From Bacteroidales bacterium (GTDB lineage: Bacteria > Bacteroidota > Bacteroidia > Bacteroidales > WCHB1-69): 43,769 nucleotides of DNA. Shown here one piece after another: positions 23,625-31,540 of this stretch. The translations under genes and the position numbers were made by a program. A model generated the notes under the pieces. It was not told the DNA's origin, did not search any database, and worked only from the letters and a program-made list of their open reading frames with translations. Every line of letters begins with the position of its first letter. The first letter of the stretch is position 1. The stretch lies in the NCBI GenBank assembly GCA_017549765.1, contig JAFYNM010000009.1, positions 72,390-116,158 of the forward strand, written 5' to 3'.

Positions 23625-25435
23625 TGTGGTTTAACAAATCACATAAGGAGTACGCACACAGCAAGCTGAAGATTCACATTGCGACACACAAGGAGAAGGT
23701 GTATCGCATTATGCAGGTGCTGAGTCTGATCATTTCCCTGATCACCATCACCTGTATCATCTGTTATCACGGTCTCTATATCTCCACGCATCTGAAAGAG
23801 GTTATCCGCTGGATTATTTTCGGGAGCCTCCTGTTCTATGTCGTCAAATATTTCCTCATGCTCTTCTATTCGTTGCATCGGAAAGAGTATTTGAAGCGAT
23901 CGTGGTTTGAAGGCATCATCATCGCGGTCCTGATATTGCAGTTTTTCTCCTATTATATCTTCAACTTCGACCTCCGGTTCATCAATTCCATGAACTTTGA
24001 GAACTATTATCTGCTCTTTATCCAGTTCTATTTTCTCATCATCGTACTGATAGAATTCACGAAAGTCAGCGGCCTGATGGGGCGGCACAAGATCAGTCCG
24101 CCCGTGCTGATGTTGCTCTCTTTCTTCATGTTGATACTGGTGGGAACGGTTCTGCTCTCCATGCCGAGAATGACTACCAACGGCATCTCTCTCATTGATG
24201 CGCTGTTCACGGCCACCAGTGCCAGCTGTATCACGGGTTTGACCACGGTGAGCACGGGCACGGCTTTCACCATCAAGGGTCAGATTGTGATTATGATCCT
24301 GGTGCAGCTGGGAGGTATGAGTATCCTATCCTTTGCTACCTTCTTCTCCACCTTCCTGTCGCAGTCGTATGTGGGACTCCGTTACCAGTATATGGTGCGC
24401 GACATCATGAACACTGACCAGCTGTCGGATACGGTTTCCCTGGTTCGGAGCATCGTGCTGACCACCTTCACCATCGAGTTGGTGGGGGCGGCGCTGCTCT
24501 TCACCTATTGGAAGACGACCGGCATATTCCATTCCGATGGACAGAACCTCTTTTACTCGCTCTTCTATGCCATCAATGCCTTCAACAACGGCGGTTTTGT
24601 CTTGGTGGACAAGAGCTTGTTGGAGATGGGCGTCGATAACACCTATTTCCCCCAGATTGTCATGATGGCTTTGGTGTTCTTGGGCGGCATTGGCTTCCTG
24701 ACCATCCGCGACTTCTTCAGTTCCCGTTACATTCGTCAGCGCAACAAATACAAGTGGAAAAAGCTGATGCCCCAGACACAGGTAGTGTTGGTCACCACCA
24801 TGACCCTCATCGTTGTGGGTTCCATCCTCTTTTTCTTCTTGGAGAAAAACAACACCCTGACAGGACAGCGGGGGCTCTTTGACAAGATGTTTGTTTCCGT
24901 TTTTGAGATTGTGACGTGTCGCACCTCTGGATTCACCGTGTTGAATGTTAACAGTATGCACCTCTCCTCGGTGATGATCATCATCTTGTTGATGTTCATT
25001 GGTGGGGCGCCGGGCTCCACGGGTGGCGGTATCAAGACCACCACACTGTTTGTGCTGGTCAAGAGTATCCAGGCTACCATTTTGGGAAAGAAAAGGTTGG
25101 AGTACCATCACCGGACCATTCCGTTCTCCATGGTGGACCGTGCCAGTACCATTGTAACCATGTCGTTGATCTTCATCTTCACCTCCTGTTTCCTCATTGC
25201 GGTGGTCCAGCCTGATGTACCCTTGATGGATGTGGTGTTTGAGACCACTTCGGGCTTTACCACCTGCGGTCTATCCACCGGAGCGCCGGCGGGTTGGAAC
25301 TGGATGGCCAAGTTGATCTTGATCTTCAACATGTACATCGGCCGTATCGGCACGCTGACGATTGCCTTTGCCCTCACCAAGCAGAAGAAAGAATCGCAGC
25401 ATGAATACCCGGACATGTATATTATGGTGGGTTAA
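23624..25435 (+). CDS. ktrB: Potassium uptake membrane subunit, TrkH/KtrB family
   Basis: 603 residues. The superfamily of K+ transporters has four selectivity-loop repeats, and they can be seen as TSASCITGLTTV, AINAFNNGGFVLV, VTCRTSGFTVLN and TTSGFTTCGLST. The signature GGAPGSTGGGIKT precedes the last repeat. About 150 extra N-terminal residues contain four further hydrophobic segments, making it longer than the roughly 450-residue KtrB of Firmicutes; I recall this long form as common in Bacteroidota. It is encoded in an operon with ktrA. No terminator hairpin is visible after the stop. Confidence 0.92.
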   Translation: MWFNKSHKEYAHSKLKIHIATHKEKVYRIMQVLSLIISLITITCIICYHGLYISTHLKEVIRWIIFGSLLFYVVKYFLMLFYSLHRKEYLKRSWFEGIIIAVLILQFFSYYIFNFDLRFINSMNFENYYLLFIQFYFLIIVLIEFTKVSGLMGRHKISPPVLMLLSFFMLILVGTVLLSMPRMTTNGISLIDALFTATSASCITGLTTVSTGTAFTIKGQIVIMILVQLGGMSILSFATFFSTFLSQSYVGLRYQYMVRDIMNTDQLSDTVSLVRSIVLTTFTIELVGAALLFTYWKTTGIFHSDGQNLFYSLFYAINAFNNGGFVLVDKSLLEMGVDNTYFPQIVMMALVFLGGIGFLTIRDFFSSRYIRQRNKYKWKKLMPQTQVVLVTTMTLIVVGSILFFFLEKNNTLTGQRGLFDKMFVSVFEIVTCRTSGFTVLNVNSMHLSSVMIIILLMFIGGAPGSTGGGIKTTTLFVLVKSIQATILGKKRLEYHHRTIPFSMVDRASTIVTMSLIFIFTSCFLIAVVQPDVPLMDVVFETTSGFTTCGLSTGAPAGWNWMAKLILIFNMYIGRIGTLTIAFALTKQKKESQHEYPDMYIMVG

Positions 25436-25476
25436 GAGGTTAAGGGAGTTAAGAAACTAAGAAGTTAAGAGGGTTA
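25436..25476 (+). repeat. Short degenerate GTTAAG repeats
   Basis: Directly after the ktrB stop the sequence repeats variants of GAGGTTAAG, GGAGTTAAG, GAAGTTAAG and GGGTTAAT within about 40 bases. This looks like a decayed simple repeat. Its function is unknown. Confidence 0.5.
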
Positions 25477-25477
25477 A

Positions 25478-25648
25478 TCGGTTCAAACACCCACCAACCG
25501 AAGGCAATATCTTCCCAAAGGAACCTCTTTCGAGAACCTTACAGACGATGATATTCTATTGATACAAAGAAAATCAAACAACAGACCTCGAAAAAAATTA
25601 GGTTTCCTCACCCCGCGTGAATATTTTTTTTTAATTTTGCACCCGTAA
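25478..25648 (+). mobile_element. Relic of an IS30-like transposase C-terminus
   Basis: No start codon, but one frame from 25478 to the TAA at 25646 reads like the C-terminal end of IS30-family transposases. It contains RQYLPKGTSFENLTDDDI, then QRKSNNRPRKKLGFLTP and REYFF. The NNRPRK-LG-TP pattern with the preceding PKGT block is distinctive. The catalytic core and both IS ends are missing and the region before 25478 has a stop, so this is a dead fragment of about 55 codons. The promoter box of the next gene lies inside its 3' end. Confidence 0.75.
25632..25639 (+). promoter_or_regulatory. -7 promoter box of the gene at 25707, inside the IS relic
   Basis: TAATTTTG matches TAnnTTTG. It lies within the last codons of the transposase relic, 67 bases before the ATG at 25707. 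Confidence 0.5.
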
Positions 25649-25672
25649 ACTTCAATTATTTACTTTGAAGTT
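25648..25672 (+). promoter_or_regulatory. Hairpin in the 5' leader of the gene at 25707
   Basis: AACTTCAA pairs perfectly with TTGAAGTT around a nine-base loop, right at the expected start of the transcript. There is no T-run. It may stabilise the mRNA or be a leftover of an element end. Confidence 0.4.
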
Positions 25673-25706
25673 GCATTAATTAATTGAATTCAGCGAATAA
25701 ATAGAT

Positions 25707-26129
25707 ATGAAAAAATCATTGAAATTCTTTACGATTGTGTGTATAATTTTGGCAGGAATAGAACATGTATCCTGTGATAATAATAAATGTGATGGAATAT
25801 TGACTGGCAAGCTTGTCATTTTGGAAGAGCCCTACAAAACGCAGAATTGGTGCAATAAAAAGTACTACAACATTGTAGCACATTTTTACGTTGGGGATAA
25901 CATACCTGATAGCTTTAGCATAGAAGATACAGTATCCATGTATTCTTATTTCAAGATATGTGGACCTATTCCTAAAAAATTCCAAAGAGCTGGGGTTCAA
26001 ACAGTTGCTGTTTCCTTAAAACCATATCATTCATGTTTTCATACGCAGGAAGCAATCGTTCCCCTAGGTGCAGATCCTAATGGGGAATGGTATTTTTACA
26101 GATTGTCATGTGTGGATATAATCAAATAA
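25707..26129 (+). CDS. Small exported protein, unknown
   Basis: 140 residues with a signal peptide; the nearest cysteine (HVSC) is a poor lipobox, so it may be either a lipoprotein or a secreted protein. The mature part has seven cysteines (for example NNKCDG, QNWCNKK, FKICGP, HSCFH, RLSCV), which is unusual for the window and suggests disulfides. I recognise no family. Codons are AT-rich compared with neighbours, and the gene sits between a transposase relic and a broken T9SS gene, so recent acquisition or decay is likely. The next start is 2 bases after its stop. Confidence 0.6.
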   Translation: MKKSLKFFTIVCIILAGIEHVSCDNNKCDGILTGKLVILEEPYKTQNWCNKKYYNIVAHFYVGDNIPDSFSIEDTVSMYSYFKICGPIPKKFQRAGVQTVAVSLKPYHSCFHTQEAIVPLGADPNGEWYFYRLSCVDIIK

Positions 26130-26131
26130 TT

Positions 26132-26654
26132 ATGAAAAAACACCTTCTTTTGTCTTTTGTTCTTCTTATTACCGTTTATAATACTGAAGCACAATCAGAT
26201 TTTTACTTTGCAAATCACCAAAGACAATATTGGCAAGAAGACTCTTCTTCTATTAACATTATTGTTGGAAATATGCAAAACTATGATTTGATTGTTCGGA
26301 ATTTAAGCAGAATTTTTTCTTCAGTTAATGATACAGTTCGATATAGTAATGAGGATGACAATATTATCGTTGTTAGTAATGATTTAAAAAACATGGATTT
26401 ACAACAATTACTGTTATCTGTTTGTCTTAATCCTTCAGATATTCTATTTGTTTCTTATGCGAAAAAAATCAATAATCGGTATAGAGGTGTACAATCACAT
26501 TGGACAATGCGTCATTCGGAATATCTCCTCTCTGAACACGAACACATATCACATTGACATATCCGATCTTCCTGCCGGGTTCTATCTGTTGCGCTTGTCC
26601 GACGAAAAGGGCAACTCCTATTCAACCAAGTTTGTGAAGACGGAGGGAAAATAA
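26132..26654 (+). pseudogene. Broken T9SS-exported protein (prodomain plus sorting domain, core missing or frameshifted)
   Basis: The first frame (26132-26557) starts with a signal peptide (MKKHLLLSFVLLITVYNTEAQ). It continues as about 95 residues resembling the N-terminal region of secreted Bacteroidales proteases (VRYSNEDDNIIVVSNDLKN ... SDILFVSYAKKINNRY); this is from memory. From about 26460 the meaningful reading moves to another frame (to 26654), which encodes a T9SS type A sorting domain: IGIEVYNHIGQCV, then NTYHIDISDLPAGFYLLRLS and the end KFVKTEGK. Deleting one A from the run of seven at 26461-26467 joins the frames. A larger internal deletion that removed the catalytic core is also possible. 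Confidence 0.7.
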
Positions 26655-26682
26655 ACTCAGAAGCATGGAATGATATAATTCG

Positions 26683-26690
26683 TATCTTTG
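26683..26690 (+). promoter_or_regulatory. -7 promoter box of the PfkB kinase gene
   Basis: TATCTTTG matches TAnnTTTG, 49 bases before the ATG at 26740. Confidence 0.55.
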
Positions 26691-26739
26691 CCACCTCGTT
26701 TGATTTATACTAGTTGTTGAAACATAAAAAAACTTCAGG

Positions 26740-27702
26740 ATGAAAAAAGTATTAGGCATAGGAAATGCGTTAGTGGACATTTTAGTGAATGTGGATGATG
26801 CGATGATTGCCGGTTGCGGGTTGCAGAAGGGCGGCATGAGCATGATCGATGCGGAGCGCAAGCGGGCTTTGCATGCGCAGTTGCAGGATGTGCCCCAGGT
26901 GTGCGCCACCGGCGGCTCTACCTCCAACACCATCCACGCATTGGCCCGACTGGGCATGCCTGCCGGCTATATCGGCAAGGTGGGCAACGACGAGATGGGC
27001 GACTTCTTCCGTCGCGAGATGGAGCGCTTCGGCGTCACCCCTCATTTGATACTTTCCGACACTGACACGGGCATTGCCACCACCTATATCTCCGCCGACG
27101 GCGAAAGAACCTTCGCCACCTATCTGGGCGCCGCCGCCGAGATGACCGCCGAGGAACTCAACCCCGACATCCTGTCGCAGTACGACCTCATCCACGTGGA
27201 GGGTTATCTCATCTTCAACCATGACCTGATCCTGCGTGTGTGCCAGGCTGCCAAGGCCCAAGGGCTCCTCATCTCTATGGATATGGCCAGCTATAACCTC
27301 ATCGAGGAGCATTACGACTTTGTGGAGATGCTCTTGCGCGACTATGTCGATATTATCTTTGCCAACGAGGAGGAGGCCAAGGCCTTCACCCACAAGGAGG
27401 GCGTAGAGGCACTGCAAGAGCTGTCCAAATACTGCTCCGTGGCCATCGTCAAGGTGGGCAAGGAGGGATCCTTCATCCAGATCAATGGTGAGATCACGAA
27501 GGTGGAGGCCCTCAAGGCCGACTGTCGCGACACCACCGGTGCCGGCGACATCTATGCTGCAGGCTTCCTCTATGGCTATCTGAACGGGCTGAGTGCCGAA
27601 GAAACGGGCAAGCTGGCCTCGTGGCTCGCCGCCCGTGTGATTGGATATGTGGGCGCCAAACTGCCCGACGAGGAGTGGGAACAGGTGCCCATCAAGCAAT
27701 AA
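26740..27702 (+). CDS. PfkB-family sugar/nucleoside kinase (adenosine kinase-like)
   Basis: 320 residues, a ribokinase-fold enzyme that phosphorylates a sugar or nucleoside with ATP. The first signature is GGSTSNTIHALARLGMPAGYIGKVGND near 58-84. The second is DTTGAGDIYAAGFLYG near 265-280, where the last Asp is the catalytic base. The overall form is closest to the adenosine kinase-like members of Bacteroidota, but the substrate cannot be read from the sequence. It ends against a bidirectional hairpin shared with the tRNA-Thr unit. Confidence 0.9.
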   Translation: MKKVLGIGNALVDILVNVDDAMIAGCGLQKGGMSMIDAERKRALHAQLQDVPQVCATGGSTSNTIHALARLGMPAGYIGKVGNDEMGDFFRREMERFGVTPHLILSDTDTGIATTYISADGERTFATYLGAAAEMTAEELNPDILSQYDLIHVEGYLIFNHDLILRVCQAAKAQGLLISMDMASYNLIEEHYDFVEMLLRDYVDIIFANEEEAKAFTHKEGVEALQELSKYCSVAIVKVGKEGSFIQINGEITKVEALKADCRDTTGAGDIYAAGFLYGYLNGLSAEETGKLASWLAARVIGYVGAKLPDEEWEQVPIKQ

Positions 27703-27728
27703 AAAAAGAGGTCTGTTAATCAGACCTC
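27701..27728 (-). terminator. Terminator of tRNA-Thr, also facing the kinase gene
   Basis: GAGGTCTG pairs with CAGACCTC around a five-base loop. On the minus strand it is followed by seven T (27707-27701). It begins 7 bases after the tRNA. On the plus strand there is no T-run, so it acts best for the tRNA. Confidence 0.85.
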
Positions 27729-27734
27729 CTGAAG

Positions 27735-27807
<73 letters not shown>

Positions 27808-27821
27808 TTGCTTTGAGGCGG

Positions 27822-27829
27822 CAAAAATA
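27822..27829 (-). promoter_or_regulatory. -7 promoter box of tRNA-Thr
   Basis: Reads TATTTTTG on the minus strand, an exact TAnnTTTG match directly upstream of the tRNA. Confidence 0.65.
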
Positions 27830-27940
27830 CACTTTTTTTTGATATGAAACTCATCAATTCATTTTTCACTTTTAAAATACTGGTTTTCAACTATTTATTG
27901 TCAAACAGAAACAAATTCCCAATATAGAAAAACAGCTGCA

Positions 27941-28492
27941 ATGAACATATTCACCCTATTATTATTGGCGCTCAGTCTGGCGATGGACTGCTTTGCGGTC
28001 AGCTGCACCGCGGGGCTCACCCAACCCAACCTCCGCAGGAAAAACATTCTATGGTTTGCCTTTTCTTTCGGCTTCTTTCAGGCGATGATGCCGCTAATTG
28101 GCTGGTTGCTGGGTGTCTCCATCTCCCAGTTTGTGGAAAAATGGGCTCCATGGATTGCTTTTGGCATCCTGTGCTTCATCGGTGTCAAGATGATCATCGA
28201 TGCGTTGAAGGAAGGAGATGAGAAGATGGTTGATATGACCTCCGTCAAGAGTGTCTTGCTTCTCTCCGTGGCCACCAGTATCGACGCCTTGGCAGTCGGC
28301 TTCTCGTTCTCCTTGTTGGAAGGGGTCTCCATCTGGCTGGCAGTGCTGATCATCGGGCTGGTCTCCTTCCTGGCCTCCGTTGTCGGCTATACGCTCACGC
28401 GCCGCGTGGGACAACGCTTCAAGGCCAACATCGCGGAGATTGTCGGCGGCATCGTGCTGATTGGCATCGGCCTGCATATCCTGTTGGGATAG
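27941..28492 (+). CDS. mntP: Manganese efflux pump MntP
   Basis: A 183-residue inner-membrane protein with six hydrophobic segments that exports Mn2+. The family's duplicated acidic motifs are visible as LAMDCFAVS (Asp16) and TSIDALAVG (Asp115), with a polar loop KEGDEKMVDM between the halves. In several other bacteria mntP follows a yybP-ykoY riboswitch. I looked for one in the 133-base upstream gap, which holds the tRNA promoter and AT-rich sequence, and saw none. Confidence 0.93.
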   Translation: MNIFTLLLLALSLAMDCFAVSCTAGLTQPNLRRKNILWFAFSFGFFQAMMPLIGWLLGVSISQFVEKWAPWIAFGILCFIGVKMIIDALKEGDEKMVDMTSVKSVLLLSVATSIDALAVGFSFSLLEGVSIWLAVLIIGLVSFLASVVGYTLTRRVGQRFKANIAEIVGGIVLIGIGLHILLG

Positions 28493-28515
28493 TCGGCTTT
28501 TTCTAAAAAAAATAT

Positions 28516-29583
28516 TTATTGTTTGATAACCTTCTGTACGGCACCATGATGATCGTTGTAGAGGTGCAGGATGTAGAGGCCTCTAGGCAAGCCGTCGAGG
28601 GGTACGGTGAGAGTCTCTCCTCCGTTGGTCGAGGTGGAGGTCCAGAGAATCTGTCCGGTGAGGCTCACCAAAGAGCAATGGAAGGTCTCTTCGTGGTCGC
28701 TGACGGTGACCTGCACGTAGTCGGTGGCGGGGTTGGGATAGACGGAGCAGTGGGCAAAAGCGTAGTCGTGGACGTCGGTGACGAAAGGCTGTAGCGTATC
28801 CCCTCCGAAAATCATGTTAACCAGCTCAGGGTAGTCGATGAAGGGGTTGCGGTTTTCCTGAATGCCATAGATGGCGTTGTTCCGGTCAATCTCTTTCTGG
28901 CTCACCGGATCCATGGCATGCCAGCCAAGCAGCATCTGCAGTGCCCAGGGCTTGAGGGAGCCGCCCTCGAACATGGATTGGTCGTAGCCCATATTTTTGT
29001 CCATATAGCAGACTGCCATGTAGAAGTAGGAGCGGGCCAGGTCACCCTTATAGGCGTCGATGGGTTCAAAGACCTGTCCACTATAGCCTGACGTGGCACA
29101 GGAGCCCACCTTGGAGCCGTTGAGGCTGGTCCAGGTGGCGTTGCCCACCTTGGCAAAAGGCAGGTTGCCTCGTTTGTTGTTGACCCAACCGTCGGTAGGG
29201 TAGAGGTGAAAAAGGTCGGTGTACATGGGTGTGCTACCGTTGAACCAACTTTGGGGCACGGAGTGTTCACGGTTGTAACAGTCGCCTTCCGAGTTGTAGT
29301 TGCCGCACTGATCGGTCCCGAAGGTGTAGAGGTAGGGAGCCTGTCCGTTGGGATTGTCGGAGTAGATGTCCCAAACTTTGCCGTCGGGTCGCACATCGGT
29401 GGTGTAGAAGGCGCTCCAAAGACCCCCATAGGATAGTTCCGTGTGAACCTTGATGATGTTATGCAGCGCCACCTTCAAGGCATACCCGTGCTGGTTCTCT
29501 GCGTTTTGGTAGTAGTCGTCGGGATTCTGGGCAGACAAGAACAGAGGGAAAGCCAATAGTAATATGCAGTATAGAGGTTTCAT
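28516..29583 (-). CDS. Secreted endonuclease I with T9SS C-terminal domain
   Basis: 355 residues from ATG 29583. Residues 1-18 are a signal peptide ending LFLSAQ. The endonuclease I (Dns) core is clear: NREHSVPQSWF near 104-114 with the catalytic His107, DLFHLYPTDGWVNNKRGN near 123-140, and YKGDLARSYFYMAVCY. It degrades DNA outside the cell for nutrients or matrix turnover. The last 75 residues are a type A T9SS sorting domain (SVYPNPATDYVQV, LPRGLYILHL, end KVIKQ). The start is fixed by the promoter box at 29603-29610. Confidence 0.92.
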   Translation of the reverse strand: MKPLYCILLLAFPLFLSAQNPDDYYQNAENQHGYALKVALHNIIKVHTELSYGGLWSAFYTTDVRPDGKVWDIYSDNPNGQAPYLYTFGTDQCGNYNSEGDCYNREHSVPQSWFNGSTPMYTDLFHLYPTDGWVNNKRGNLPFAKVGNATWTSLNGSKVGSCATSGYSGQVFEPIDAYKGDLARSYFYMAVCYMDKNMGYDQSMFEGGSLKPWALQMLLGWHAMDPVSQKEIDRNNAIYGIQENRNPFIDYPELVNMIFGGDTLQPFVTDVHDYAFAHCSVYPNPATDYVQVTVSDHEETFHCSLVSLTGQILWTSTSTNGGETLTVPLDGLPRGLYILHLYNDHHGAVQKVIKQ

Positions 29584-29602
29584 TATGCTAAAAATGGGAT
29601 GG

Positions 29603-29610
29603 CAAAAATA
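29603..29610 (-). promoter_or_regulatory. -7 promoter box of the endonuclease gene
   Basis: Reads TATTTTTG on the minus strand, an exact match, 19 bases before the ATG at 29583. Confidence 0.6.
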
Positions 29611-29658
29611 GCAAAATATGTTTTTTAAACAAATGCGTGAAATATCTGATAAATTGAT

Positions 29659-29666
29659 TATTTTTG
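29659..29666 (+). promoter_or_regulatory. -7 promoter box of mutA
   Basis: TATTTTTG is an exact match 24 bases before the mutA ATG. It faces away from the endonuclease promoter. Confidence 0.65.
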
Positions 29667-29690
29667 CACCTCTTATTTTAGACAACAAAT

Positions 29691-31538
29691 ATGGCTGAAG
29701 AAAAATTATTTACCGAATTTCCGCCCATCTCCACGGAGCAATGGGAGGCCACGATTGAGAAAGATTTAAAAGGTGCAGACTATCAGAAGAAGTTGGTCTG
29801 GCGCACCGATGAAGGTTTTCAAGTACCCCCGTATTATCGTGCGGAGGATCTGAAAGACAAGGACTATCTGAAGACTTTGCCGGGAGAGTTTCCTTTCTTG
29901 CGCGGTTCCAAGGCTGACAACAACCAATGGGATATCGTGCAGACTATCGATGAGCCGGATCCCGCCAAGGCCAACGCCATTGCGTTGGATGCCTTGATGC
30001 GCGGTGCTACCTGCATCTGCTTCGATGCCAGCAAGATCGACAGCGCCGAGTCGTTGGCAACCCTGCTCAACGGTATCGAGCTGACCGCCGCTGGCGTGCA
30101 GTTCAACCATGTGAAGAGCTATATCGATCTGATGAAGCTCTTTGTGGCATACGTGGAGGAGAAAGGTTATGACAAGAAAATGATCTCGGGCCATATCAAC
30201 TTCGACCCGTTGGTATATCGTCTCAAGCACAACAAGTTCTATTTCTCGCAGCAAGAAGACATGCAGCAAACGATGGAGCTGTTGAAGATGGGAGCCGAAA
30301 TGCCGAAGTTCAAGGTCATCAATGTCAATGGTGTGGTGCTCCACAATGCTGGAGCGACCATCGTGCAGGAGATGGCCTACACGCTGGCGCTGGCCAACGA
30401 ATATATCAACTTCTGCGTGGAGCAGGGCATGCCGGTGGCCAAAGTGGCTTCCCGCATCCAGTTCACCCTGTCGGTGGGCTCCAACTACTTCATGGAGATT
30501 GCCAAACTGCGTGCCATCCGTCTGCTGTGGTCCACCATGGTGGAGCAGTACAAGCCGGAATGCGACTGTGCTTACAAGTTGCGCATCAACACGGTGGCTT
30601 CCACGTGGAACAAGACGCTCTATGATCCCTATGTCAACATGTTGCGCAGTACTACCGAGGGCATGTCCGCCGTCATTGGCGGCGCCGATGCCATCTCGCT
30701 GCAGCCTTTTGATGTGGCCTACAAACCATCCGACGAGTTTTCCCGCCGTATCGCCCGCAATGTGCAGGTCATCCTTAAAGAGGAGGCCTTCCTCGACTAT
30801 GTGGTGGATCCGGCCGCTGGCTCCTATTATATCGAGAACCTCACCAACTCTTTGGCAGAGCATGTCTGGATACTCTTCCAGCAAGTGGAGGCCGACGGTG
30901 GTGCATTGAAGGCTATCGAAGACGGCACCATGAAGGCTGCCATCGAGGAGAGCTGTCAGAAACGCGACATGGACATCGCCACCCGCCGCTATGTGCTGCT
31001 GGGTACCAACCAATATCCGAATATCAACGAGAAGATGGCTGACAAGATTGAGCGGGTGCTCGAAGATAACGATGAGGGACTGAAGACTTACCGTGGCGCT
31101 GCCGCTTTCGAAGCCATCCGTCTGGATACGGAGATATATGCGCAGACCCATGTACGTCCTTCCGTCTATCTGCTGAAACTCGGCAACCTGGCCATGCGTC
31201 AGGCACGCGCCGGCTTCATCACCAACTTCTTCGGATGCGCTGGCTACGAGATCATCGAGCCCGCCGGTTTCGCTTCCGTGGAGGAGGGCATAAAGGCTGT
31301 GGCCGAAGCCAAACCGTCGTTGATTGTGGTCTGCAGCTCCGACGAGGAGTACGCCACCCTGGGCGTGGAGGCTGTCAAACAGGCCAAAGCCCAGTTCCCG
31401 AACACGCCTTGTCTGATTGCCGGTAACCCGACAGAGGCTATCGATGCCTTGAAAGAGGTGGGCGCTGACGACTTCATCCATGTGAGAACCAACCTCTTGC
31501 AAAGCTTGAAGAGCTATAATGAGAAACTGTTGAAATAA
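29691..31538 (+). CDS. mutA: Methylmalonyl-CoA mutase small (beta) subunit
   Basis: 615 residues, the usual length. With the large subunit MutB it interconverts succinyl-CoA and methylmalonyl-CoA in propionate production. The opening FPPISTEQWEATIEKDLKGADYQKKLVWRTDEG is the mutase N-terminus. The TIM-barrel half follows, including SVGSNYFMEIAKLRAIRLLW and NTVASTWNKTLYDPYVNMLR. The C-terminal B12-fold domain starts near 510 but lacks the DxHxxG cobalamin-ligand motif (it reads TNFFGCAGYEI), as expected for the non-catalytic small subunit. mutB, normally next, is absent; a cobalamin-uptake lipoprotein gene follows 2 bases later. Confidence 0.95.
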   Translation: MAEEKLFTEFPPISTEQWEATIEKDLKGADYQKKLVWRTDEGFQVPPYYRAEDLKDKDYLKTLPGEFPFLRGSKADNNQWDIVQTIDEPDPAKANAIALDALMRGATCICFDASKIDSAESLATLLNGIELTAAGVQFNHVKSYIDLMKLFVAYVEEKGYDKKMISGHINFDPLVYRLKHNKFYFSQQEDMQQTMELLKMGAEMPKFKVINVNGVVLHNAGATIVQEMAYTLALANEYINFCVEQGMPVAKVASRIQFTLSVGSNYFMEIAKLRAIRLLWSTMVEQYKPECDCAYKLRINTVASTWNKTLYDPYVNMLRSTTEGMSAVIGGADAISLQPFDVAYKPSDEFSRRIARNVQVILKEEAFLDYVVDPAAGSYYIENLTNSLAEHVWILFQQVEADGGALKAIEDGTMKAAIEESCQKRDMDIATRRYVLLGTNQYPNINEKMADKIERVLEDNDEGLKTYRGAAAFEAIRLDTEIYAQTHVRPSVYLLKLGNLAMRQARAGFITNFFGCAGYEIIEPAGFASVEEGIKAVAEAKPSLIVVCSSDEEYATLGVEAVKQAKAQFPNTPCLIAGNPTEAIDALKEVGADDFIHVRTNLLQSLKSYNEKLLK

Positions 31539-31540
31539 CA

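Noticed and set aside
27808-27940. Possible manganese (yybP-ykoY) riboswitch upstream of mntP
   Set aside because: No conserved loop motifs or paired helices of that class were found. The gap is AT-rich and holds the tRNA promoter.
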